NCBI GenBank assembly: GCA_029204225.1
Contig: CM055104.1
Location: 51,316,294 to 51,380,293 of the forward strand
DNA length: 64,000 bases
Direction of reading: 5' to 3'
Source of the DNA: Diphasiastrum complanatum
Taxonomy: Eukaryota; Streptophyta; Lycopodiopsida; Lycopodiales; Lycopodiaceae
The notes beneath the pieces were generated by a model. That model was not told the origin of the DNA. It saw only the letters and a program-made list of their open reading frames with translations, and searched no databases. The position numbers and the translations under genes were made by a program. This document shows, piece after piece, positions 41,871-54,226 of the stretch (its first letter is position 1; the number at the start of each line of letters is the position of its first letter).

Positions 41871-42229
41871 GTGGTGTGAAATGCATGTAGAACTCATATC
41901 CTCCACTTGCTTGCCCTTTTCCAAGTAGGTGAGCCTTCAGGCCCGGATCTCTCTCAGGTGGATCTTCTTGGAGTCATTGGTAGACTCGACTCCTCTTGAG
42001 TTCTCAGCGCCAACAAGTCTTCATCTTGAACAATACTTGGTGATAATCCTCCTTGATGGATGAGCTCTTGGGATTCCTGCACATTGTCCTTCATTCTATT
42101 TTATGGAAGACTACATCTCTACTTATCAAGGTTTGACTAGTAGATGGAACAAAAACCCTATAGGCTTTACTTGAGTAGCCTATCATAATGCCTTTAAGAT
42201 CATTAGCATCATCCTTTTTTCTTGTTTCA
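41871..42229 (-). other. Cop-8 integrase-RT linker, degraded
   Basis: Low-similarity linker with stops, as expected for the variable region between integrase and RT. Confidence 0.5.
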
Positions 42230-42720
42230 AGAGGTACATGTACAAATCATACACATCCAAAAGTTCTAAGATGATTGACCTTGGATTTCCTTCCATACAA
42301 TTTCTCATAAGGTGAGATATCTTCTATAGCATGATTTCAAAAATTGCAAAGATAATTAGCACATCTTATAGCTTCCCAAAAAATCTTTAGATAAAGAAGC
42401 TTCTTGTCTAAGTGCCTTTGCACATTCACATAGAGTCCTATTTTTTCTCTCGGCCACTCCATTAGATTGAGGAGAGTAGGCACAAGTGAAATTTATCCTA
42501 ATGCCAAAATCATTACAAAAATTTATGAACTTTGTGGAGATGTATTCACCTCCATTATCACGTCTCAAAGCTTTTATTCTACAAGACAATTGGTTCTCAA
42601 CAAAAGCTTTGAACTTAACAAAAGTTTCATATGCAAGTGCTTTAGAGGATAAAAGGTAAACCCAACAAAAACGAGTGAAATAGCTTCATAATGTCAGATT
42701 TTACATTTTATAAGCTCCAT
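42230..42720 (-). pseudogene. Cop-8 integrase, C-terminal two thirds
   Basis: WVYLLSSKALAYETFVKF region, LRRDNGGEYISTKFINFCND, AYSPQSNGVAERKNRTLCEC, then YEKLYGRK and NHLRTFG. The second Asp and the Glu are present; the first Asp and zinc segment are deleted. Confidence 0.88.
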
Positions 42721-43069
42721 CCATTCATAGGGTCAATGGTCCAAACAATGCTTGATAGAGTGTAGAAAAATGAAAAATTGTCAAATTTTTTCTATTTTGA
42801 TCACTACAAAATAGGATCCAAGATGATGCAATCCTTATGCATGAAAACATTCATGTTTCTCCTTCAATATATCTTACTTTGAATGCTAAGAACTCTCTTT
42901 CGAATCCACCAATCTACTTGAGCTCACTTGCATCACAATATACACTTGATTAGCTCTCCATACATATTTTACAACATAGCCACCACTTCAACAATGATTT
43001 GACACTTCACACTTGCTACAACTCTGAAATCCATGACAAAAGTACAGTAGATATGTATTCTTTTATCCA
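42721..43069 (-). other. Cop-8 leader
   Basis: Noncoding sequence between primer site and the truncated integrase. Gag and protease are absent. Confidence 0.65.
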
Positions 43070-43082
43070 AGCTCTGATACCA
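43070..43082 (-). other. Cop-8 primer-binding site (initiator tRNA-Met)
   Basis: The minus strand reads TGGTATCAGAGCT next to the LTR end. Confidence 0.95.
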
Positions 43083-43626
43083 TGAGAAGTTTTCACACAT
43101 GTTAAGCTGCAGCCACGGACAAAGGATCAAAAGAATGAATGATTGCACAAGAAACTAGCTTCTAATCCAAAGACAATGAGATGGAAATCGAAAGCAAGCT
43201 AGTTAGGATCAAGGCAAGGGCATTCATCACCATCTAAATTAATTCACATATCAAATGAGTGAAATGAGAAACTTTACTTGAAAGAGTACACTCATGAGAT
43301 ACAAAGCCTTCTTATTTATACACAAGATGGCCTTCTAAAACTCGAGTTAGAGAGAGAGTATGCTATGTGCCAAATGCTTCTATCTCTCTACTAGATGAAA
43401 AAAAGAGAGTGGATAAAAATTGGTTATCTCTCTTTTGTGAATCTTAGACCTACAAAAGTAGCTTCCATGCTTCTTGCTAGGTTCTAGATCTACACATCAC
43501 TAAACAACACAAAAGTAACTTAACTCTAATTAGAAGACTAGTTGCCTAGTCTACGTCAAGTTTGGACAAACTCCAAAACTTGGATTTCTAGGTTAAATAT
43601 TATTTTATTTTACAAGTAATTTCACA
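43083..43626 (-). mobile_element. Cop-8 5' LTR
   Basis: Minus strand: TGTGAAATTACTTG to AAAACTTCTCA; TATAAATA at 43313-43320. Confidence 0.93.
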
Positions 43627-43631
43627 TGGAA
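43627..43631 (-). other. Cop-8 target-site duplication, right copy
   Basis: TGGAA, identical to 39760-39764. Confidence 0.93.
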
Positions 43632-44241
<610 letters not shown>

Positions 44242-44449
44242 GCCCGCTAACTGCTTGTGAAGGATGAGTGTGTGGACTCTTGTTTGTTGGATTGCTAGCC
44301 GATAGGAGTGCACTAATGAGTGAGGCAATCAAGGAATTGTCTGGAAGAGCAAAGTAGAATGTTATTCAACACAGTGCGGGGATCCATCTTACTCCCATTG
44401 GTCGACAATAACTAGATTGTACTCTTTTTCAGCTTGAAAGCTAACTTTA

Positions 44450-44705
44450 CAAGAATATTGTCAGTTAAAATTTGCTTAAAACAAGATCACAGATCATGCA
44501 GCACAGTAACATCCACACGGAAAGCACTCTCCCACACCAAACTCACGTAGAAATCATATTTTTGAAAACCAAAATACACTGTACATATAGCTTTCTTTTT
44601 GGCAACCCATGCATGGCCCATGTTGTCGTTGACAGGACGCGTTTCCAATCGACTTGCCTCGTGGCGAGGCCAACTGGTAGTATAGTAGTTCTTTTTTTAT
44701 TCTAA
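44450..44705 (-). mobile_element. Cop-9 3' LTR (ends approximate)
   Basis: Minus-strand sequence is homologous to the Cop-4 LTR (GGCCTCGCCACGAG, CATGCATGGGTTGCC, TATATGTACAGTGTA, GCATGATCTGTG). A purine run AGGGAGAGAG lies just upstream. Confidence 0.75.
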
Positions 44706-44761
44706 CTCTCTCCCTAGAAGTAGAATCCACTTTTTATACACTCATATACATAGTATCAAAG

Positions 44762-45500
44762 TTAACAAACTTTAAGTACATAAAGTTTTGCTCTAAACTT
44801 ATCAAAATTTTTCCTAATGAGTGGCTTAGTGAAAATGTCAACTAATTGCTCATCTATACTACAATGACCAATATTTATCTTTTCACTCAGTAGTCTCTCA
44901 CGTATAAAATGATAGTGAATCTCGATGTGTTTGGTTCTCGCATGAAACACTCGATTCCTTGCTAGTTGAATTCCACTCTAACTGTTGCTATGTATGGTCA
45001 TAGTTTTTCCTGCTCATATCCATCTCATCTAGGATTTGTCTCAACCAAATGGCTTCCTATGCTGCTCTACACATTGTTTTATACTCTATTGCTGATGTTG
45101 TGGACAAAGCGGCTATACTTTGCTTCTTACTAGACTAGAAAAAGCAACTACCTCAAAATTGGAATACAGACCCCATGGTAGATCTACGATCATCACAATC
45201 ACCTCCCCAATCCGCATTCACATAGCCACATAACTGAAGTAAACTTTCCTGCTTCCTATACACCAAGCCATAATCAAAAGCACCTTTAACATACCGCAAA
45301 ATGCGTTTGGTTGTCTTCCAATGCATTTCTATAGGTGTTGCCATAAATTGACTTACAATATCGACATCATAGCATATATCTGGTCTAGTCGTGGCAAGGT
45401 GAATCAAGCTCCCTACTAAATGCCTATACAATATAGCATCAAATGGTTGTGACTCATCAAGCTTAAAAAGCTTTCTACCTGGTCCAATGGGAGTGTTCAC
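44762..45500 (-). pseudogene. Cop-9 RNase H
   Basis: RHLVGSLIHLATTRPDICYD, GYVNADWGGDCDDRRSTMGS, then further frames and the tail RTKHIEIHYHFIRERLLSEK and LVDIFTKPL. Several stops lie between 45150 and 44950. Confidence 0.87.
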
Positions 45501-46316
45501 TAGCTTGCAATCTTATAGCCTGAATCTGTATAACAACTCTTTGACATACTTGACCTGTGTTAGTCCCACCTCATGTCCTTTTTGCCACACCTTCACTCCA
45601 AGACAATAATGCATAAGGTTGAGATATGTCATCTCAAATTGATTAATCAAATTTTTCTTAATCATATCGATCATTTCTTGATTATTTTCCTTAATAATTA
45701 GATCATCAACAATATAGAGAGCAACCAAAGCAATCAAACCATCAAAGCATAAGATATAAAGATTAGGATCAGGAATGTGTTCTCACCATTCTCTTCGAAC
45801 GAAGGTAGGCATCAATCCTACTATACCACACACATGGTGCCTATTTGAGACCATAAAGTGCTCTCTTTAAGAGACACACTTTATTCTCTTGCCCTTTCGT
45901 CACATAGCCCTTGGCTTGTTCCATGAACACCTCTTCTTCCAACTCACCATTCGCAAAAGCAAATTTTATATCCATCTAATATAAAGGACAACCAAAATGA
46001 GAAGCTAAAGCAACAAGAAAACGTAAAGTATTCCACTTACACACTGGTGCAAAGGTCTCTTTACTTTGTGTATAGCCTTGATCACCAACCTTGCCTTGTG
46101 CTTCGCTATATTCCCATTTGCATGGTAGTTAATCTTGTATACCCATTTGCAACCAATGGGTTTCTTACCAATTGGTGGTTCCACCAGGTCCCATGTGCCA
46201 AGCTTAGCAATTGACTGCATCTCTTCTTCCATGGCTTTGACCCAAATGTCATCGTCCTTTGCTTCATCATAAATTGAAAGTTTCTTGCTTTGAATGATGC
46301 TAAATAAGAGAGCATA
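45501..46316 (-). pseudogene. Cop-9 reverse transcriptase, starting in frame from Ty3 integrase
   Basis: LNYALLFSIIQSKKLSIYDE, WVKAMEEEMQSIAKLGTWDL, IGCKWVYKINYHANGNIAKH, then a small deletion after RLVIK. Later YIVDDLIIKENNQEMIDMIK carries the polymerase box with an extra residue (YIVDD). Wording is very close to Cop-4, marking the same family. The N-terminal side joins the Ty3-3 integrase without a stop. Confidence 0.9.
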
Positions 46317-46890
46317 ATTCAAAGCAAGAAACTTATGGAATATAGCTGACCAAAACTGACCTGTAAATTTAAGATCTCTATCACTAACTATATCACTTGG
46401 CAGTCCATAAAGCCTAAATAATCTCTCCACAAAGATCTGGGCTAAATCCGAAGCCTTAGTAGTTGACTTGACTTGTATAAAAGTAGCTAACTTTGTCAAC
46501 ATGTCCACCACAACCCAAATAGAATCATTTTCGCATTGGGTCCTTGGAAGTCCAACCACAAAATCCATAGATATACTTTCCCATCATTTCTGAGGGATAT
46601 CTAGGGGATGTAGCAACCCTCCAGTCTTTAAGCGTTCAGCTTTGGCTAACTGGAAAAGTCTACACTTAACCACATAAGACTCAACAAATAGCTTGAGTTT
46701 CATTGTCCAAAGTCCTGTGTATACCTGGATGACCTGCACAGGAAACGTCATGACACTCATAAAGAATCTTCTTCTTTAACTCATCATCCGCCGGTACACA
46801 AATTTTCCCGTTCCGAAATGGTAACCCACCTCAGATGGAGAACTATTCCACTATCTTCTTATATTTCCTAGGAACTTAAGACCCCTGTGA
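46317..46890 (-). pseudogene. Ty3-3 integrase, truncated
   Basis: H2C2-type segment KKILYECHDVSCAGHPGIHR, a stop-rich part, then from 46568 MDFVVGLPRTQCENDSIWVV (first Asp), FVERLFRLYGLPSDIVSDRD (second Asp) and FTGQFWSAIFHKF. The third catalytic residue would come about 35 residues on but the sequence switches to Copia RT. Confidence 0.88.
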
Positions 46891-46898
46891 GTAAATCT

Positions 46899-47440
46899 CT
46901 ATTCCATTCTCATTTTTTCATATATCCACCATCTTCCAGATGGGACCAAAATGAGAATCTGATTCACATTTTCTCTTAGTGAAAGATATAGATCAGTGGA
47001 AATTTGGGTGAAAAAAAGTTCATTTAATTCACCAATCCGACTAAGTGCATCCGCAACTTGGTTAGAGCTGCCCTTGATATATCGAATCTCATGCATAAGC
47101 TCAACCCAACAAGCTTTATGACCCCTTAGATCGTTTTGATTACAAAAGTACTTCAGAGGTTGTTGATCTGTATACACTATAAACTGACTACCATAAAGGT
47201 AATGCCTCCAAGTTTTAAGTGCATGTATCACAGCAAAAAACTCTTTCCCCTGAGTTGTATAATGCAACTGAGCCCCCCGTGAGTTTCTTGCTTTCAAATG
47301 CTATCCACCTATCCTCCTATAGAAGAACTGCCCCTATCGCCGAATCACTTGCGTCAGTTTGCATGACATAAGGTATATCAGGATTCGGGATCTGTAGAAC
47401 AGGAGCTGAAACAGCCATTTGCTTGAGTTTCTCAAAGCAT
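46899..47440 (-). pseudogene. Ty3-3 RNase H
   Basis: SDSAIGAVLL-type start (around 47320, with a stop), then LHYTTQGKEFFAVIHALKTW, YTDQQPLKYF and SSNQVADALSR. These are the D, E, D sites of Ty3 RNase H. Confidence 0.88.
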
Positions 47441-47460
47441 TGGTTCAATTCATCATTCCA

Positions 47461-48588
47461 CTACTCGCTAGGTTGACCTCTCTTTTTCTTTTTATTAACT
47501 CTGCCTTTAGTCAAATTATTTAAGGGTGCTGCCACTTTAGCATAATCCTCAATTGACTTACGAAAGAAAACTGTAAAACCGAGAAAAGATTTAACTTCTC
47601 TAACCGTCTTTGGTATCGGCCAATCAAGCACTGTCTTGACCTTAGTCTGGTCAATCTCCAACCCACTACGGGTGATCTTATGACCGAGGTACAATAACTC
47701 ATGCTTAAAGAACTCACATTTAAATTCCTTAGCGTAGAGTTTCTCTCGTCTGAGAATATCTAAGACAGTCTTAAGATGACTCAAATGCTCCTTAAGTGTT
47801 CTACTGTAGATGAGAATATCATCTAAGAATACAATCACAAACTTCCCTAGATATGGACAGAAAAGATCGTTCATCATTTGTTGAAACGTAGCTGGTGCAT
47901 TCGTTAACCCAAAAGGAAGCACGAGAAATTCATAGTGACCGAATCTCGTCCGAAAACCAGTCTTCTGCACGTCACCCAGATAAATCCTAAATTGATGATA
48001 TCCGGTTCTAAGACTCTATCTTTGTGAAGTATTTAGCTCCACCTAATCGATCTACTAGATCATCCATACGAGGAAAAGGATATTTATTTTTAATGTTACT
48101 TTATTCAACCCTTTGTAGTCCACACACATCCTGAAGCCTCCATCTTTCTTCGCTTTCAGAAGAACAGGAGCGTCCCAAGGCGACTTACTTGGCTGAATAT
48201 GACCCATCTTCAAGTAATTTTCAATTTGCTTAGTAATCTCTACCTCTTCTTTCTGAGAAAACCTATAAGGTTGTCTAGAGATAGGATGACTACCTGGAAT
48301 TAACTCAATCTTATGGTCTACCGATTTGGACGGCGGTAATCCATGAGGTAATTCTTCTGGAAATACATCTTTGAATTCAGACAGTAACTTATTCTTCTCA
48401 ATTTGCTCTTGATCTAAGTCTACTGAGTTAAGAATTCTTGACAATTCACAACTACTTAGATACATTTCAGATAAATCCAAAATTGGCTTAGCAAATAAAG
48501 AATAAGCTTCATATTGTGAATAAAAAATCCCCATTACATTAGCAAATGAACTCATCCCAGATGGATGTACAAAATTGTCTCCAAACAA
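47461..48588 (-). pseudogene. Ty3-3 reverse transcriptase
   Basis: 48588-48055: [52 protein letters not shown], frameshift, then 47970-47461: FGHYEFLVLPFGLTNAPATF, VIVFLDDILIYSRTLKEHLS, FLGFTVFFRKSIEDYAK. The polymerase box FLDD is intact. One frameshift and stops lie near 48050-47975. Confidence 0.93.
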
Positions 48589-49000
48589 TGTAACTATTTC
48601 TTTACCCTCCTAAAAAGAGAGAACATGCTTCTCAAAATCTATTTCAGGATGCTTATTAAATAACCACTCTTATCCTAGAATAATATTCGTACGTTCTAAA
48701 TCTAAAACATGGAAATCAATTAGCTCTCTATAGTCCTGGATCCAAACAGGGAGTCTTGGAACTTTCACATCCCATGTCTCCAACTCCGCTCCTGAAGCTA
48801 GATATACTCGATATCTATGGTTACTGGCTTCAATTTTGAGTCCGAGTCTCTACACAAGACCAGAGTTAATGAAATCATGAGTAGATCCATTGTCCACTAA
48901 AATACTAACTTCATATCCATTAGCAGTGCCTTTGAAACGAAATAAATCATTTGGCAAGAATGAAGTAGTACTAAAAGAACAATCACACTCACAATTACGG
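48589..49000 (-). pseudogene. Ty3-3 protease
   Basis: Minus reading VSILVDNGSTHDFINSGLV near 48905-48850. The active-site triad is normally Asp-Ser-Gly and here Asp-Asn-Gly. Stops follow. 'ASGAELETWDVKVPRLPVWI' downstream fits Ty3 protease. Confidence 0.75.
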
Positions 49001-49117
49001 ACTGAAGAAGCCCATCAGCAATCTGAAAAACTGCTGAGGAATCTTCCATCAAAAACTGTGAAAATGCTACATGACTCTATACAATGGACATAGCAGAGGT
49101 TTACAGGGTTTCTGCTT

Positions 49118-50301
49118 CTACTGTTTTACTAAAACTCTGAAGCTAAAGCACGGCAGAGGGTTGCAGTGTCTAAAGATGGCTGTCGCTCCCAGAATTGAAG
49201 TGTTGGTGCCGGAGCAACTGCCTTTGGCGATCAAACTGCTTTGCTTGTAGAACTTGAGGTGGAGTGAAGGATAGTCCCTGCGGCTTTGGAAGATGCACAT
49301 GATTAAAAACACTGAATTCATCGAACCACCTGGACTCAGATTCGTTTGACGGAGCCCCCAAAGCAGAATTTTATTAATTCCAAGCTTAAGATTCTCTTTA
49401 CCTGGCATCTCAATCACTTGAGTTGCGTCTTTCTTTCGTTCTGGGCAGAATTTCATAACGTGTCCAGGCTGACCACAATGGAAACAAACATTGGTCCTTC
49501 TAGCCTTTTTCTGGGACAACTTTTTCTTTTGTCTAAATTCAGATGCAGCTTAATCCAGTTCGTCGAAATATTTTTTATTCTTATTTCCACGAACTCTTTT
49601 CTTCTCTTTTTTCAGACTGGGTCCGGATGATCGAGATGGATTAGCCTGTAAATGCTTCCTAGATGCCACAATCATGGAGTCGTACGCTTTCGCGACACGA
49701 ACTACATCATCAAAGGTTTGAAGCACGTTACACTTACACTCATTCTGATAATCTGTAGGCAGACCTAGGATAAACTGCCACAGTGCCAGTTTTGCATCAA
49801 ATGAGGGGACTTTATTCCATAAATTCATAAAATTCTGTAGGTACGAGTCCAAACTCCGAGTACCCATTTTGCAATTCACAAATCTTTGGTAAAAATCTTA
49901 GTTGTCCACAACCACAAACAACTTTCTGAACACCTCCATAAATCGTGTAAATCACGCCACCACGACGAAGCTTTACCACGAAAGAACAGAATAACACTCT
50001 CTATCTTTTTCTCCTTAGAAATTCCGTGTAGATTAAAATAGTCGGTTTACTTGGTTAACTAGTCATCCACAATTTTAGATTTCTTCTCTTTTTTCTCCAC
50101 CGAAAATGGTTCAGGCTGAAAGCCCAAATTCGGAACAGACAAAGCTCCCACTTGATTTAACAATAGTTCCATTTGTTGATCACGTAAAGTGTTCATGTTG
50201 TTTATCTCATTAAGTGCTTGGCTTAATGACTGACAAATTTGCAGATAGGTAGGCATTGGCACCTGACCATCGAGAGCTGCATTTGCATTATCCTCTGCCA
50301 T
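49118..50301 (-). pseudogene. Ty3-3 gag with zinc knuckle
   Basis: Starts MAEDNANAALDGQVPMPTYL at 50301, breaks near 50059, then 49879-49550 TRSLDSYLQNFMNLWNKVPS and LPTDYQNECKCNVLQTFDDV, then the knuckle CFHCGQPGHVMKFC near 49485-49440. Frameshifts between parts. Confidence 0.88.
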
Positions 50302-51140
50302 ATTGATTTTCTGACATGCAAAATTTGCTTAAATTAGTCGAGATTCAATCATCAACCAATAAGTGAAACGTTCAAAACCTTCATAACTGGCTGATATCAT
50401 TCAGCAAGGTCTTTCACTCGTTTGAGCAAACTTTCGCAAAATCAATATCAGAACAATTAAGCAACAACAAATTTTTATGACCAACCACTAACTTTTATGA
50501 GCACTATCTCAAATCAATATCATTTCAAAAGATCTTGCATGGAACTAACTCGACATGCACTGACTTTTCCAAAAAAGTAAAAATTTTCTGTAAATAGCCT
50601 AGTTGCTAGGAAATCTGCGTTTTGATCTAGAATTGCCAAAAATAGTCACATGCAAGAATTCTACTGATCAAAATCACTGGTTATGCATGCAACATGCATT
50701 TAAGCATGCATACAGGTCTATCCATACATTTCCATCATCAAGAAAGCACTATACTAATTTACAAGCATGCATGCATCAGAACAATTTCGAAATTTTGCAA
50801 ATTTTAGTTCAAAATTGCCAAACTTCAGACGGCCATAACTTTCTCTACAAGACACCAAATTGGTCGTTGTAAAGCACAATACGGAGGGAGAGGGGTCTAC
50901 AAGGCAGTTGCCACATCACCCTGCACCCTTAGCTTCACACGTGCGAGCATTAAATGCCTGAAAAATAGGTAGGAGGGTGCATTAGAGATGGCGTAGGCTT
51001 TGTTTCTAAAACGTCACTCCTAATTCAAATTTTTTAGTGTTCCCAACTATTGGGAGGGAATATTTCAACATTTTGAAAATTATACTTAAAATGTGGTTAA
51101 GCACCAGTGAAGTTTGATGTGACGAAAGTAAGGTACATTC
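50302..51140. other. No recognised gene (possible Ty3-3 5' region)
   Basis: AT-rich with several CATGCATG-type palindromes near 50690-50770. An LTR or primer site for Ty3-3 could lie here but I cannot define one. Confidence 0.4.
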
Positions 51141-51721
51141 ATTCTCATGGAAAGTAGTGCAGGCAGATGCATAAAGAAGTTAGAAAATGATATTTTAATA
51201 GATTTATTGTTGTTTTTCTCTCGTACATGGCATTTCTTATATGGCCCTCTTTGGGCCCATATTTTTCTCTAATGCATGGAATCTTGATCAACTTATGATC
51301 TATCCTCAATCTAATGACTTTTGCCACTTCCTAAGATTGAAACACACCCAAACGAAGTCCAGCAACCTCACTATCTAGAGATCCAATCAAAATTAGGGTT
51401 TTGACAAAATCACAAAAAATGGACTATTCTAAATCTACATGCAAATGCTGAAAATTTGGTATGCAATCTATTAGCCACCACTAAGGCTGATCCAATGATC
51501 CCAAAATTGGCCAAATCCAGTATGTGAAATAAAAAATCAGAATTGATCAAGTTTGTGAATGTATATAGGGTTTTGATCTACAAAAGATCCAATCTACAAA
51601 AGCAAAAAACTCAATTTTGGTGTAGAATCCCCTCTAGCATGCTCTAGTCTTGATATTTTCTTCAATTCATTGATTGATATGATTTCCTCCTTCATAACCT
51701 AAATCAAAAGATCTAAGACCA
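51141..51721 (-). other. Cop-10 leader fragment
   Basis: Read from the LTR on the minus strand, TGGTCTTAGATCT is a degraded tRNA-Met primer site (10 of 13 bases match). Noncoding leader follows. The element is cut before gag. Confidence 0.55.
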
Positions 51722-52365
51722 TGTGAAGGATTTCAGACCATTGAGGATCCCACAAAAAGATCTTGGGTTACAAAAGAAGATATCCTACCAGTCTCACCAA
51801 TGTAGAAAAATCAGCATCTATACATAAAATGAGATGCAAACTCTAGTATAACTTGATCAAACATGAATCAAATGATAAAGTATTGTTGCTATCTGTACAA
51901 AACAAGCAAGCTACTGTATTTCACGCATGTGGATCCATAAATAACAAATATAGACCATTCTACACATAGAATTGCATGCAATCACAAGTATAGTGTGCCA
52001 ATGGAAAGTAGAACCCAATAGAACCATGTATAAGCATGAAATGAGATAGAGAAGAGAGAAGATGTGTCTCTCCACGAGTTTCCTCCTTTTATAGCAGGTC
52101 CAAAACCTATTTGGCCACTTGGGTTTCTCTCCAAAATGCTAATTCTACTATTTTTGGGTCTAGATTCAAAGTATCCAATATTCAAATTTGAATCTACTCA
52201 AACTCGCCTTCTAACTTTCCCACACTTTCAAAAAGTGTTTATTCAAATGAAGTTTAGACTAATGAACTTTGAAAAGTCAATCTCTAAGTCTAAAAACAAA
52301 GTTGGCCTCAATTTGCCAAATATGAAAGTATAGCAAATATGCTTAAACTAGTTGAATCTTTCACA
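51722..52365 (-). mobile_element. Cop-10 LTR (Cop-5 family, 644 bp)
   Basis: Starts TGTGAAAGATTCAACTAG on the minus strand and ends AATCCTTCACA. Colinear with the Cop-5 LTR throughout, including the TATA box (52087-52093). The G-box palindrome has decayed to TTCACGCATGTGG. Flanks (GACCA/GTCCC) do not form a duplication. Confidence 0.9.
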
Positions 52366-53321
52366 GTCCCCTCCCCTGATTCGGAATTTGATTGAAACTA
52401 GATGAGGCGTAATGAGCCACCGCAAATTGGAGATCCGAGATGCGATGAGAGATCGCAGATCTAGGCCATACAATGTGCACAAGGACGATTGAAAGTTTGC
52501 AAGAAAGAATTTTGAGAAAATTCAGCTTGTTTCAAGCAACAAAGAGAGGCAACTAAGAAGCAGCTATAGACTACAGGGCTCTCTCACCTTGGCAGTGGCG
52601 GCCAAGGTTCTTTTCATGCCCATTTTGTAAGTCTCCCCATATGTTGAATTTGATATTGTCGTAATTCATATTTTATTTGTGAATTTTTTCAAATTAAATT
52701 ACACTGCACCAATTTGTCGGTTCATGCAGAAATATGTCATAAAAAAGACGGTCTCCCACAAAAGAGGATTATAAGTATGCATATTCCAACAATATGCAAT
52801 CATTACTCGAACTGTTGGATAGACGAGGTATCAAAAAAAAAAATCCAAAATGTTGTAGTCTGGAGAGCAAATTCGGCTACTAGGGCACCGGGCTATCTGC
52901 ATTTACAACACCAGAACACTCGCTCTATAGAGAGCAATTCACAATTTGCAACTCCAAATCCTTAACTAGGATTTTCAACCTTATCAAACTTGTTGTTGTG
53001 AGGTCGCCCTGCTACAGGGAAGAACCTGCTTCAAACCATTGTTGGAGTATGAGATACAAACCGATTGCAAACAGTTTTTGAGACTTCTTCCTCAAGAGAG
53101 AAGAGAAGAAGAGCAGAATAGAAGAAGATAGAGAGACAAAAATAGCTGTGTGTGAAAGTCTACCAATGAGCAGAACACAGCGATCGAGCTAAGTGTCAGG
53201 CTGCCAACAAGCGAGACACTAACCAAACTCACTCGAAAACTAAAAACAGATATTACAATCTCTCTCTTCTCCATCTCCTTGTTTCCATCGTCTTGATTGC
53301 TAAAATGATTTATGTTTAGAT
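52366..53321. other. No recognised gene
   Basis: Mixed sequence without coding or LTR signature; purine-rich around 53090-53130. Confidence 0.4.
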
Positions 53322-53450
53322 AGGGAGTTGGCTTCCATTGGAGAGAAGATTCATGATGGATAGCTTGTACAAATTGTCCTTAATGGTCTAGGAGATGACT
53401 TTGCAAATTTGGTCCAAAGTTTTGCCATCCAAGACACTTTGCCAACTATC
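53322..53450 (+). pseudogene. Cop-11 gag fragment (Cop-3-like)
   Basis: RELASIGEKIHDG, a TAG, then LVQIVLNGLGDDFANLVQSF and AIQDTLPT. Close to Cop-3 gag (ELVQIILNGLSDEFTNLVQS). It ends abruptly where Cop-12 LTR sequence begins. Confidence 0.88.
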
Positions 53451-54213
53451 TTGAACCATATCACTTTAATGGTCTAGGACCAAAGTATACATGCATAACT
53501 TGGGCAATGGGACCTAGTAGGAGGGTGCCCTTCTAAAGTGTCCATTGAGTTTTCAACTCCCACAAGAAAGGCATTCAAAGAGTCATAGGTTATGGAAGGA
53601 GTCTCTTGACCTTCCATAAGCCTATGGAGGTTCTTGGAGATTCTTTAACTCCCCTAGGCTTCTCTCTCTCTCTCTCTCTCATTGGATGGGCATAGAACTC
53701 CATAGTGCACTGGAGGGGACCATGGCCATCAATATGAGGGTAGTAGAGTGCCCATTTGGAGGAGGAGAGATCTCTCTTGTTTGCTTTGCTTATGCTCTAG
53801 TGGTGCTACTAGTGTGTAGAGTGCTTTCTTGTGGTAGTATGCTTAGGGTTTGGATCTTGCTTGTGGTATGGGGGACATAAGTAGGGTTTGGATCTTGAGT
53901 AAGCTATGGAGTGTTGTGGTATGCTTGTGATTTGCTATGGTTAACAAGGGGGTGCTAGATAGGTCTTGCTTGGAGCTTGGATATAGCTATGGTTGGGTGG
54001 TGAATACTTGAGGCCAGTTTGTTATCTATCTTTGTGTTTAAAGAGTAGGGACACACGTGGAGGAGAGATCCTTGGAGGCTTGTAGATCCTTACTTGCAGG
54101 TGGAGGCATCCTATCTTGGAGTTGGGAGCATCTTGAAGCTTGTAGGTTGCTTGGAGGACATTTGGAGGCTCTACCTTGGATTTGGAGGACTTCCTCACCT
54201 CTACTTGTAAAAG
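53451..54213 (+). mobile_element. Cop-12 5' LTR, 5' part missing
   Basis: Homologous to 55053-55582 for its first 530 bp and followed by a primer site at 54214. The expected first ~300 bp (present at 54751-55052) are missing. Contains a short (CT)n run at about 53660-53680 that is longer than in the partner copy. Confidence 0.75.
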
Positions 54214-54226
54214 TGGTATCAGAGCT
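54214..54226 (+). other. Cop-12 primer-binding site (initiator tRNA-Met)
   Basis: TGGTATCAGAGCT. Confidence 0.92.

Larger units (their letters stand above)
39765..43626 (-). mobile_element. Cop-8: Copia element with both LTRs and target duplication, gag and protease deleted
   Basis: A 3862 bp insertion in minus orientation: 5' LTR 43083-43626, primer site 43070-43082, a noncoding leader to about 42720, integrase from its middle, RT, RNase H, polypurine tract (AAAGAGGAG, about 40311-40303), 3' LTR 39765-40302. TGGAA flanks both ends. The LTRs (544 and 538 bp) differ by about 22 substitutions and two indels by eye, near 4 percent, so it is clearly older than Cop-3. Lacking gag and protease, it would need help to move. 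Confidence 0.93.
46317..50301 (-). mobile_element. Ty3-3: Ty3/Gypsy element, gag to integrase, 3' part lost
   Basis: Minus-strand order gag, zinc knuckle, protease, RT, RNase H, integrase; the integrase is cut before its catalytic Glu and fused to Cop-9. Neither LTR is found. RT wording resembles plant chromovirus elements, but the chromodomain end is missing so lineage is unproven. Confidence 0.88.
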
